In this document: one piece after another, positions 25,643 through 33,366 of the stretch | Position numbering within the stretch: position 1 is the stretch's first letter | Layout of the letters: each line of letters starts with the position of its first letter | Assembly (NCBI GenBank): GCA_000517005.1 | Contig: KI911965.1 | Coordinates: 35,600 to 99,599 of the forward strand | Direction of reading: 5' to 3' | Length of the DNA: 64,000 nt | DNA from: Microvirga lupini | GTDB lineage: Bacteria > Pseudomonadota > Alphaproteobacteria > Rhizobiales > Beijerinckiaceae | Translations under genes and position numbers: made by a program | The notes under the pieces: model-generated | The model's input: only the letters and a program-made list of their open reading frames with translations | Told to the model about the DNA's origin: nothing | Databases searched by the model: none

Positions 25643-27027
25643 AAAAGCGTTCGAACATTGTGGAACGGACTGCGCCCGTACCCGCGACCTATATGGCCGT
25701 GAATGTCGAAACCGCACGAGACCGGTTCAGGGAACGGGACTTGCGTGAGCCCTCCTATCGCGGACCGGTGATTGCCGGCTTGGCGACGATCTTCCTTGGC
25801 CTCGGCGGTCTTACGACATGGGCGTTCTCGGCACACCTGGACAGCGCCGCGATTGCCACGGCGACCGTCGTGGTCGATTCCAAGCGCAAGACCATCAGCC
25901 ATCTCGAGGGCGGTATCCTCAAGACGCTGCTCGTCCATGAGGGAGAAGTCGTGAAGGCGGGACAATCCCTGCTGCGCCTCGACGACACGAGAGCGAAGGC
26001 GGAACTCGAGCAGTTGCGTTCCAAGCGGATCGGTCTCGAGGCGCGGCTTGTGCGTCTGCGGGCCGAGCAGGCCGGCCTGCCCGACCTCAGCTTTCCCGAG
26101 AATCTGCTTCAGGCCGGAGGACCGACGGCAGAGGAGATCCTGAAAGCCGAACGAAAGTTCTTCCTGGCAAGGCGCGAGATGTTCGAGCGTCGCGTCGACA
26201 TCCAGAGAAAGACTATCGAGCAGCAGGTGGCCGAACTTCAGGCCGTGAAGTCTCAAACCGAGGCGAATACGCGGCAATCGGAGTTGCTCGACCGGGAACT
26301 CAAGGCCATCGCAAGCCTCGTCGAGAAGGGCTATGCGCCACGCCCACGCTTGACGGAAATGCAGACCCGCGAAAGTCAACTCCAGGGCGATGCCGGCGAG
26401 CTCCTCTCCCGCAAGGCGAAGGCGGAACAGGCCAAGGCTGCGGCAGAACTCGAGATCCTTTCCCTCGGCAACGACTTTCAGCAGCAGGTTGCCTCCGATA
26501 TTCAAACTGCCCAACTCGAACTGGCCGATACGCTCGGACGTATCGATGCTGCGACCGATGTCCTGCGCCGTGTCGAGGTCGTTTCTCCGGAGCGAGGGGT
26601 GGTGACCAATATCCGCTCCCATACGGTGGGCAGCGTCATTGCTGCGGGTCAACCGATCCTCGACATCGTGCCGGAGAATGAACCCTTGATCGTCGAGGCG
26701 AAGATCGGCCTGCGGGACGTCGATTCCGTTCACGTCGGAGCACCGGTCCAGATTCGCCTGACTGCCTACAATAGCCGCAGCACGCCACCGCTCGCGGGAA
26801 AGCTGACCTATCTTTCGGCCGACCAGCAGATGGACGACCGCAACAATTATGCCTATTTCGTCGCGCGCGCCGAAATCGAGCCGGAAAGCCTCAAGGCGAA
26901 TCCCAAGACGGTTCTCTATCCTGGCATGCCGGCAGAGGTCCTCATCATCAACAAGCCCAGGCGCGCCATCGACTACCTGCTGGCCCCCATCACCGAAAGC
27001 TTCGATCGCGCGTTCCGAGAGGAATAG
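25639..27027 (+). CDS. prtE: type I secretion membrane-fusion protein (HlyD family)
   Basis: The 462-residue adaptor links the ABC exporter to an outer-membrane channel. It has one membrane helix (about residues 48-68, VIAGLATIFLGLGGLTTWAF), a lipoyl-like segment (ISHLEGGILKTLLVHEGEVVKAGQSLLRLD) and a long coiled-coil hairpin (about 110-290, rich in E, Q, K and R). The beta-barrel domain ends with PGMPAEVLI and the short tail PITESFDRAFREE, typical of PrtE/RsaE proteins. It starts at an ATGA overlap with the ATPase gene, so the two are co-translated. Confidence 0.93.
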   Translation: MKKRSNIVERTAPVPATYMAVNVETARDRFRERDLREPSYRGPVIAGLATIFLGLGGLTTWAFSAHLDSAAIATATVVVDSKRKTISHLEGGILKTLLVHEGEVVKAGQSLLRLDDTRAKAELEQLRSKRIGLEARLVRLRAEQAGLPDLSFPENLLQAGGPTAEEILKAERKFFLARREMFERRVDIQRKTIEQQVAELQAVKSQTEANTRQSELLDRELKAIASLVEKGYAPRPRLTEMQTRESQLQGDAGELLSRKAKAEQAKAAAELEILSLGNDFQQQVASDIQTAQLELADTLGRIDAATDVLRRVEVVSPERGVVTNIRSHTVGSVIAAGQPILDIVPENEPLIVEAKIGLRDVDSVHVGAPVQIRLTAYNSRSTPPLAGKLTYLSADQQMDDRNNYAYFVARAEIEPESLKANPKTVLYPGMPAEVLIINKPRRAIDYLLAPITESFDRAFREE

Positions 27028-27073
27028 AGCAAGTCTTTTGGTCCCTCTCGATTTGCTGGCAGATCCAACTGAC

Positions 27074-27097
27074 GAGAGGCGGCGAACCCCGCCTCTC
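27074..27097 (+). terminator. hairpin after secretion adaptor gene
   Basis: GAGAGGCGG (27074-27082) and CCGCCTCTC (27089-27097) form a perfect 9-bp stem with a 6-base loop, 47 bases past the adaptor stop codon. No U-tract follows, so termination would be weak or Rho-assisted. Confidence 0.55.
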
Positions 27098-27103
27098 AAA
27101 AAC

Positions 27104-27122
27104 TGTTTCGACTTTCGAAACA
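27104..27122. promoter_or_regulatory. second MarR-type site, before RTX gene
   Basis: TGTTTCGA (27104-27111) and TCGAAACA (27115-27122) are perfect complements around CTT. The core TTCGACTTTCGAA differs at one base of 13 from TTCGAATTTCGAA in the operator at 23677-23703. The same LdtR-like regulator therefore probably controls both the secretion machine and its cargo. Confidence 0.68.
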
Positions 27123-27381
27123 ACTTGCCGCCATTTCAAAAATATATTTGAACAATATAAATACAATAATAGCGTATCTATATTATGAAGTCGCTACTCC
27201 AGGAAAATACTACTTTAGGATTTACAAGAACTATCTAGTGTTTTACTTAACGTGACGCCGGGATAACCGCAGTACATGCCCATCCCGGGAATCTCCTTGC
27301 GCAGATGGCGCTTCATTTTGGCTCGAACATGCAACCGGGTTCGTAGCGGTTTGCCCGGTTCTGACAATAAGGATGAGAGAC

Positions 27382-28122
27382 ATGGCGACTATTGGTGGTG
27401 GAGCCTCAAGCGATTCCTTGCATGGAACGTCCGGTGCCGATGTGATTTTCGGCAACGGCGGCGATGATCTGATCCTTGGCGGCGGAGACAGCGATGCTCT
27501 CTCCGGCGGAACGGGATCCGATGTTCTCTTCGGCGGATCCGGAGACGATTGGATCTCCGGCGGCGCCGATGACGACGTCCTCTTCGGTGGCGTCGGAGCC
27601 GACGTTCAGCAGGGCGATGCCGGAAACGACATTCTGTTCGGCGGCAACAGCGATGACATTTTGCTCGGCGGCACCGGAGACGACTATCTCCGCGGCGGCA
27701 ATGGCAATGATATCCTCCGCGGCGGCGACGGCAGCGATGTTCTCGAAGGCGGCTCCGGCGACGACCTCCTTCAGGGCGGAGCCGACAGCGACATCCTGCG
27801 CGGCGGATCCGGCAGCGACATCCTGGATGGCGGCGCAGGTGACGACGTTCTGCAAGGCGGCGCGGGTGGCGATACCTTCGTCTTCAGCGGTGGCGGTGGC
27901 AACGATGTCGTCCTCGACTTCAAGGCCGGCCAGGATGTCCTGCAGATCTCCAAGGGGATCAACGGAACCGACATCGCATCGGCGGACGATCTCGCCAGCC
28001 GCGTCCATCAGGTCGGCAGCAATACGATTGTCGATCTCGGCAACGGCGACACGATCACTCTCGTGAATGTGAACGCCGACGACGTCAACAGCAATCCGAG
28101 CGACTACTTCTCGGTTCACTGA
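27382..28122 (+). CDS. RTX repeat protein, type I secretion cargo
   Basis: The 246-residue protein is almost only calcium-binding nonapeptides. Residues 15-167 hold 17 uninterrupted GGxGxDxLx units (first GTSGADVIF, last GGAGGDTFV) that would fold as a parallel beta-roll on binding Ca2+ outside the cell. The C-terminal 80 residues (FVFSGGGGNDVVLDFKAGQD onward, ending DYFSVH) look like the secretion-signal region of serralysin-type cargos. There is no enzyme domain and no Sec signal. The ATG at 27382 has AAGGA 8 bases upstream. The PrtD/PrtE-type exporter genes directly upstream are its obvious secretion machine. A structural or matrix role is inference. Confidence 0.9.
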   Translation: MATIGGGASSDSLHGTSGADVIFGNGGDDLILGGGDSDALSGGTGSDVLFGGSGDDWISGGADDDVLFGGVGADVQQGDAGNDILFGGNSDDILLGGTGDDYLRGGNGNDILRGGDGSDVLEGGSGDDLLQGGADSDILRGGSGSDILDGGAGDDVLQGGAGGDTFVFSGGGGNDVVLDFKAGQDVLQISKGINGTDIASADDLASRVHQVGSNTIVDLGNGDTITLVNVNADDVNSNPSDYFSVH

Positions 28123-28139
28123 TCTGTGATTCCAACAAT

Positions 28140-28166
28140 GGATGTCGCGGATTTTCCGCGGCATCC
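28140..28166 (+). terminator. hairpin between RTX and glycosyltransferase genes
   Basis: GGATGTCGCGG (28140-28150) pairs with CCGCGGCATCC (28156-28166) with one G-T wobble and a 5-base loop, 18 bases past the RTX stop. It may let most transcripts end after the cargo gene while some read on into the glycan genes. A similar GGGATGTCG/CGGCATCCC hairpin lies before galE. Confidence 0.6.
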
Positions 28167-28192
28167 GCTGAAAGGCGTGGAGACAAAAAGCC

Positions 28193-30427
28193 ATGGCGGA
28201 GCTTGCCGCGCTCACATCACCAGCCGATGATCTTGCCTCTCCGAAAGTTTCGTCTCTCGGGCGCAATGTCGTTCTCCTCACCTGGGATGCGCATCACCCC
28301 GAGCGGGTCTCGTCTCCTACTCTCAGCACTGACGGCGAGGACATCTGGCCCCTCGCATCCCTGCGCCTCTCTCTACCCAGTGGGGCAACCCGCCACTTCT
28401 GGGTGTTTCATCGCCCGGCAGAAGGACGGATGGCCGTGGACCTCGCCCTCCAGGCGATCGGGATCAGGACAAACATTACCATCGATTCCGACACGACGAT
28501 TGCCTCGGCAGATGCCGAAGAGCTCATCGAAGGAATCGACAGACATGGCTGCGTAGCTCTCGTTTCCGCCCTGTTCAATGTATGGGGCGCGATGTTCCGC
28601 CTGCAACGGAACAGGACCTTCATTGCGATTCTAGGCGATCTTCTCTCACAGATTGCTCCGACACCTGGCCACGTCATCCCCGTGGCGCAGATTGCAGATG
28701 AGTTCATTCTCGCAAGAACGTCGCTCATATCGGGTTTCGGCAAAATCGACGCCATCTATACATTCGGCAAGAATGGACCGGTCCGCATTCATACGCGACC
28801 TTACAGGATCCCCGACGTCAAGGATGGACGCGATGCCGTCCATGTCCTGATCGATCGAGCGCAGGTTCTTTCTGATGAATCCCTCTTGATCCTGATTGGT
28901 CCCGGAGGATTGTCTGTCCGGCGCCTGTTCAGACCCGATGCACGCCTCCCGTCAATTGAACGTTGGTTCCGCGAGCAGGCCCAAGCAGCACCCGGTCTAC
29001 GCGAGCATGTGCTGCTGGATATCTCCGACCGATCCGCGGCAGGACCTGCCTACGCACTCGAGCTGCAGCTGCGATCGCCTTTGCGGCCGCGACGAATCTC
29101 GAGCAGCCTCACCACCCCATCGGCCGAAATCGTATCTGCTCTGGCAACTCCTGCGGGAACCCTGGTGACCGGCTGGTACCGCGACCCGGTCGGTCTCTTC
29201 GCGGGGATTGAAGCAAGTGCCAGAGACGACGTTCCAAAGGATCTGACTGCAGACCTGTTCAAGTTTCCCGTTGAAGTCGCAGGACCGACAGATGGCACCC
29301 GTCTTTCCGCCACGGGTTTTGCCGTCCTTGCCCCTGCGACGTCCGGATCGGCACAGATCCTGCAGCCGCGTTTCCACTTGCGCCTGAAATCGGGGGCACG
29401 CCACCCCCTCGTGCCGAAGCTTCAGCCCGCTGACCCGCTCGCGGCTCGGGCCGCAGCCTTGCGGGCCGTTCCAGCGCATCACGTCGATCGATCTGTTCTG
29501 ACGCAGATCCTCAGCCCCATAATTGCAAGTCTTCACGGACAGGCGCGTGAACGAATCGGCCGCCCCGCCCTCCAGTCAATCGGAACGCCTCTGGCCCGGC
29601 CGAAAGTTTCGGTGATCATTCCGCTCTACAAAAATCTGGAGTTCCTCCGCTTCCAGATCGCTGCCTTTGCCTCGGATCCATGGTTCCGAGCGAATGCAGA
29701 ACTCATTTATGTCCTCGACTCCCCCGAGCAGGCTCAAGAAGTCGAGCATCTTCTGGGCGGACTTCATCTTGTCTATGGCCTCCCCGTTGTCCTTGTCGTC
29801 ATGGAGAGGAACGGCGGGTACGCACGTGCGAACAATGCAGGGGCGTCCGTTGCTCAAGGCGATGTTCTGGCGTTGGTCAACTCCGACGTTATTCCTGTCT
29901 CCCCTGGCTGGCTGGAGAAAATGGCGGCACGCCTGAACGGCCGCCGCCGTATTGGCGCCGTCGGACCGAAACTTCTATTCGAAGACGGATCGATCCAGCA
30001 CGCCGGCATGTATTTCGCCCAGGATCACCGTGGGCACTGGCTCAATCAGCACTTCCATAAGGGTATGCCTCGCGACTACGCCCCGGCCTGCGAGGAGCGC
30101 ATCGTGCCTGCAGTGACAGGCGCTTGCCTTGTGACGCCGAAATCCGTGTTCGACGCCGTTGGCGGCTTCACGGAGGATTATGTAGTCGGAGATTACGAGG
30201 ATAGCGATCTTTGCCTCAAAATAACCATGACAGACCGCAAGATCGCGTATCTCCCCGACATCGAACTCTACCACCTCGAACGGAGATCGATGTCCCTCAA
30301 CACCGAGTACATGCGCGGAATCGCCTGGCAGTACAATTGCGCTCTTCATACCGAGCGCTGGCGTGATCTCATGATTGCAGCGATGCAGGCTGGGCGCCCC
30401 CGCAAAGGAAGGAATGCGGCAACATGA
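28193..30427 (+). CDS. family 2 glycosyltransferase with long N-terminal region
   Basis: The 744-residue protein has a C-terminal GT-A glycosyltransferase domain from about residue 468 (KVSVIIPLYKNLEFL). It has the metal-binding N563-S564-D565 motif, the acceptor-side segment GGFTEDY and the catalytic E669-D670 pair in GDYEDSDLCLK. The first 460 residues are unlike known enzymes but contain a GW-D module near residue 322 (LVTGWYRDP). It adds a sugar to an unknown acceptor in the cytoplasm. The ATG at 28193 has GGAG 10 bases upstream. The downstream methyltransferase gene overlaps by 4 bases. The 729-residue protein at 33367 is a colinear relative without the catalytic residues. Confidence 0.85.
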   Translation: MAELAALTSPADDLASPKVSSLGRNVVLLTWDAHHPERVSSPTLSTDGEDIWPLASLRLSLPSGATRHFWVFHRPAEGRMAVDLALQAIGIRTNITIDSDTTIASADAEELIEGIDRHGCVALVSALFNVWGAMFRLQRNRTFIAILGDLLSQIAPTPGHVIPVAQIADEFILARTSLISGFGKIDAIYTFGKNGPVRIHTRPYRIPDVKDGRDAVHVLIDRAQVLSDESLLILIGPGGLSVRRLFRPDARLPSIERWFREQAQAAPGLREHVLLDISDRSAAGPAYALELQLRSPLRPRRISSSLTTPSAEIVSALATPAGTLVTGWYRDPVGLFAGIEASARDDVPKDLTADLFKFPVEVAGPTDGTRLSATGFAVLAPATSGSAQILQPRFHLRLKSGARHPLVPKLQPADPLAARAAALRAVPAHHVDRSVLTQILSPIIASLHGQARERIGRPALQSIGTPLARPKVSVIIPLYKNLEFLRFQIAAFASDPWFRANAELIYVLDSPEQAQEVEHLLGGLHLVYGLPVVLVVMERNGGYARANNAGASVAQGDVLALVNSDVIPVSPGWLEKMAARLNGRRRIGAVGPKLLFEDGSIQHAGMYFAQDHRGHWLNQHFHKGMPRDYAPACEERIVPAVTGACLVTPKSVFDAVGGFTEDYVVGDYEDSDLCLKITMTDRKIAYLPDIELYHLERRSMSLNTEYMRGIAWQYNCALHTERWRDLMIAAMQAGRPRKGRNAAT

Positions 30428-31251
30428 ATGTGCAGTTTGATCTTACGAATGTCTCAGATGCGCTGAAGACCCATTCCGATACTGAAGCCGGTCTCAACCA
30501 GCTGCTGGAGCAGATTGCTCTGGACACTTCATTGCCGGCTCCTCCTCCCGAAAACGTCTTCGTAGGCGATGGGGACTACCGGGCAATCGGTGCTGAGTAT
30601 CTCGGCCATTTCGTGCGTCTCGGCGGTCTCATGCCGTTCGAATCCGTGCTCGATATCGGATGCGGAATCGGGCGAATGGCTGTTCCACTGACACAGTATC
30701 TGGACGCTGAAACGGCCGTCTATGAAGGCATCGATCCTGTGAATGCCGGTGTTGAATGGTGCGTACAGAACATCACGTCAGCCTATCCAAATTTTCGGTT
30801 CTGTCGTGTTGATATTGCTCACGAGCTCTATAATCCGGGTGGAGCAATTGCCGGGCATGAAATCGTCCTGCCGTTCGCGGACTCGAAGTTCGACTTCGTC
30901 ACGATGGTATCCGTCGCAACCCACCTACCCGAGGCAGAGATCGCCGCTTACGCGCGTGAAGTCATGCGACTGCTGAGGCCTGGCGGGCGCTTGTTCCTGA
31001 CCGCCTTTATCGTCGCTGCGGGAGATCCGGAGAGACCGACTGCTCGCCCGCGCTTCACACGGGGGGCAAAGCCCGGCACATGGTATGGCGATCCTCTGGC
31101 TCCTCTCGGTGCAATCGGCTTCGACGCTGGGGTCATCGAGGATGTCCTGAAGAAGGCCGGCCTGCAGATTCAACGCCTCAGCCTCGGCCATTGGCGCGGA
31201 ACCGAAAGCAATCACTACCAGGATGTCATCATCGCCATAAAGCCGGAGTAG
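30424..31251 (+). CDS. class I SAM-dependent methyltransferase
   Basis: The 275-residue protein has the SAM-binding motif I VLDIGCGIGRMAVPL (about residues 76-90), an acidic motif II segment YEGIDPVN, and motif III/IV segments FDFVTMVSVATHLPEAE and LRPGGRLFLTAF. This is the Methyltransf_11/25 fold. Placed between a GT2 and a GT4 gene, it may methylate a sugar hydroxyl of the glycan, perhaps as a cap. The start overlaps the GT2 stop as ATGA. Confidence 0.85.
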   Translation: MNVQFDLTNVSDALKTHSDTEAGLNQLLEQIALDTSLPAPPPENVFVGDGDYRAIGAEYLGHFVRLGGLMPFESVLDIGCGIGRMAVPLTQYLDAETAVYEGIDPVNAGVEWCVQNITSAYPNFRFCRVDIAHELYNPGGAIAGHEIVLPFADSKFDFVTMVSVATHLPEAEIAAYAREVMRLLRPGGRLFLTAFIVAAGDPERPTARPRFTRGAKPGTWYGDPLAPLGAIGFDAGVIEDVLKKAGLQIQRLSLGHWRGTESNHYQDVIIAIKPE

Positions 31252-31256
31252 ATCAC

Positions 31257-32543
31257 TTGACTACACGCGTGCTTGTCGTTGCCCATAACCATCCAGATTT
31301 TCACCCAGGTGGAACCGAAATCTTCGCCCATGATCTCTTTCGCGAGTATCGTGCGCGTCAAGATGTGGAGGCTCTGTTCCTGGCGGCGACGAACAATCTC
31401 CACCGTGGGCAGCGGCCAGGAACCAGCTTCCAATCACCGGGAGATGCACCCGATGAAGTCGTCATGTGGTGCGGGCATTTCGATCAGTTCAATCTGAGCC
31501 AAATCGACAGCTATGGCGTTGTTCCTCATCTCGTTAGTCTGCTTGAAGATTTCCGGCCTGACATTGTCCACATCCATCACGTTCTGCTCATTGGAGTGGA
31601 ATTCATTGCGCTCGTACGTCGCATCCTGCCAAGCGCTCGTATCGTCATGACGCTTCATGACTACTACCCGATTTGCGCCCATGACGGATTGATGATGCGG
31701 ACGAAGGGGAAGGAAAGGTGCGATCGTGCGTCGCCAAGCCGCTGCAGCGGGTGCTTCCCGACCATTGCAGCAGATCGGTTCCTTTTGCGTGAAAAGCATA
31801 TTCAAACCCATCTCAGTCAGGTCCATCACTTCATCGCGCCGAGCCGCTTCATCAAGGAACGCTTCGTGAATTGGGGCCTGCCGTCCGAATCGATCGAGAT
31901 CGTAGCTAATGGGCGCCCGGCCGTTGGGCCGTCTCCACACCGGTCCGTCTCATCAGGCGGGCGATCGGTATTCGGCTATTTCGGCAACCTCAATCCCTGG
32001 AAGGGTATCCCGGTTCTCCTCAAGGCAGCCCAGCGCCTGGTTGCAGGAGGATTTGATGATTTCGAGCTCCGCCTGCATGGTGGCGCACCATTTCAGACAC
32101 GAGAGTTCGTCGAGGAAATCGACAATCTCCTCGCAGAAACCGAGCCGCAGGTCGTAAGACTTGGCCCCTACCGCCGCGATGAAGTTTCGAACCTCATGGC
32201 AGCCGTCGACTGGGTGGTGGTACCGTCAATCTGGTGGGAGAATGCTCCCTTGGTCATCCAAGAGGCGTTCATTCACCGGCGCCCTGTCATCGTGAGCGGG
32301 ATTGGCGGAATGGCGGAAGCCGTCCGCAATGGTGTCGACGGTCTTCACGTCCGTCCAGATGATCCAGTCTCTCTCGCCAGCGCCATGCGGCAGGCTGCAG
32401 AGACACCCGGTCTCTGGGAAACCCTCGTGGCAGGGATCAATCCCCCGGCCGATATCTCGATCGTCGCGGAGCGTCACCTCGCTCTCTATCGCAGCCTTCT
32501 TAAAGGCGCTGAGATCATTGAACTGAAGGCAAACGCGGCATGA
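31257..32543 (+). CDS. family 4 glycosyltransferase
   Basis: The 428-residue GT-B protein begins RVLVVAHNHPDFHPGGTEIFAHDL with the N-terminal glycine loop. The donor-binding GT4 domain has FGYFGNLNPWKGIPVLL and the E-x7-E pair in WWENAPLVIQEAF. A cysteine-rich insert CDRASPSRCSGCF follows ICAHDG. The start is TTG at 31257, 8 bases after GGAG and 5 bases past the methyltransferase stop. An ATG further up lies inside the methyltransferase gene. It is a paralogue of the protein at 35564. It overlaps the next gene by 4 bases. Confidence 0.85.
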   Translation: MTTRVLVVAHNHPDFHPGGTEIFAHDLFREYRARQDVEALFLAATNNLHRGQRPGTSFQSPGDAPDEVVMWCGHFDQFNLSQIDSYGVVPHLVSLLEDFRPDIVHIHHVLLIGVEFIALVRRILPSARIVMTLHDYYPICAHDGLMMRTKGKERCDRASPSRCSGCFPTIAADRFLLREKHIQTHLSQVHHFIAPSRFIKERFVNWGLPSESIEIVANGRPAVGPSPHRSVSSGGRSVFGYFGNLNPWKGIPVLLKAAQRLVAGGFDDFELRLHGGAPFQTREFVEEIDNLLAETEPQVVRLGPYRRDEVSNLMAAVDWVVVPSIWWENAPLVIQEAFIHRRPVIVSGIGGMAEAVRNGVDGLHVRPDDPVSLASAMRQAAETPGLWETLVAGINPPADISIVAERHLALYRSLLKGAEIIELKANAA

Positions 32544-33310
32544 GCACAGCACAGTCGAATAGCGCGGTGGCCATAGCCCCGACACCAGAAAACCCACAAA
32601 TTCAAGGGCGTATCGATGCAATCGAAGGCCGGCGCCTGTTTGGGTGGGTTTGGGATCGCTCCCGTCCTACGGAGCGACTTCAGGTACGCGTTGTGGTGGA
32701 CGAGCAGGTCGTTGCATCGGCCACGGCCGATATGCCTCGCGTTGATCTGCGCCGCAATGGAGTCGGTGATGGCGGTCATGCTTTCGAAATCGAGCTCCCC
32801 GATGCTGCCGGACAGGGCACAGCTGGGTTCTCTGTGATCGCGACATCCCCATCGACCGGTGAAGAGCTTGTCCTGCGTTCTCCCAGTCAGGATGAGCGCG
32901 CCGCCGAAGCCGCGATCAATGCACCCCTGAGCCGTGTGTTCGATCGACTTGAGCTTCTCATTGAGGCGCAGCGACGGTCGCAGCTTCTGCAGCGCGAAAC
33001 CGTTGAAGCCCTCCGCGGTACGTCCGATCAGATCAATGCGATGGTGAGCGAGGAGGACGGCATCGCAGCGGCTCTCGATGTCGTGCGAGCCAATCAGTCC
33101 GATCTGGCTAAGAAAATATCCGATATCGAAGTCTTCCATATGCGCTTCGACAGGATCATCTCGGATTTCGGACAGCAAATCGAAGATTTAGGATCGTCCG
33201 TCGACCGCCCGATGCGCAGGGCTGTTGCCCTCTTGATCGCGTTCGGGGCAATCTCCGCCGCAAGTGCCATCGCGGCGCTTGTCGTCCTTCTGCGCCACCC
33301 GCCCTGGTAA
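32540..33310 (+). CDS. GW-D module membrane protein
   Basis: The 256-residue protein has an N-terminal beta-rich module (about residues 20-110; IDAIEGRRLFGWVWDRS, then ADMPRVDLRRNGVGDGGHAFEIELP). A helical, probably coiled-coil middle (about 125-220) and a C-terminal membrane helix (about 228-250, VALLIAFGAISAASAIAALVVLL) follow. The GW-D module recurs in the two large proteins of the cluster at 28193 and 33367. With a C-terminal anchor, the module would face the cytoplasm, so the protein may hold the glycosyltransferases at the membrane. This is inference; no enzyme motif is present. Confidence 0.7.
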   Translation: MSTAQSNSAVAIAPTPENPQIQGRIDAIEGRRLFGWVWDRSRPTERLQVRVVVDEQVVASATADMPRVDLRRNGVGDGGHAFEIELPDAAGQGTAGFSVIATSPSTGEELVLRSPSQDERAAEAAINAPLSRVFDRLELLIEAQRRSQLLQRETVEALRGTSDQINAMVSEEDGIAAALDVVRANQSDLAKKISDIEVFHMRFDRIISDFGQQIEDLGSSVDRPMRRAVALLIAFGAISAASAIAALVVLLRHPPW

Positions 33311-33366
33311 GGAGAAACTTCATAACAAGAGGTGAAACGATCATCGAACACAACTCTGGACATTCA

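Larger units (their letters stand above)
27028..27381. other. AT-rich leader region before RTX gene
   Basis: No gene is visible. The stretch has a 9-bp hairpin after the adaptor gene (27074-27097), a probable MarR site (27104-27122) and a strongly AT-rich part (about 27130-27245) that would suit a promoter. It gives the RTX gene its own promoter and a long 5' leader. A short in-frame ATG at 27373 is adjacent to the ribosome site and is not used. Confidence 0.6.

Noticed and set aside
24458..27123. Long minus-strand frames opposite the secretion genes
   Set aside because: They are mirror frames of prtD/prtE with no family marks. The plus genes have overlapping starts and full motif sets.
27420..27890. 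Regular repeats that might be a CRISPR array or DNA satellite
   Set aside because: The 27-base period comes from nonapeptide codons. Units are not identical and there are no spacers.
27406..28281. A 291-codon open frame opposite the RTX gene
   Set aside because: It is produced by the repetitive GC-rich RTX codons read on the other strand. Its protein is a periodic Ala/Val/Ile run without family marks, and the plus frame has a clear ribosome site and RTX structure.
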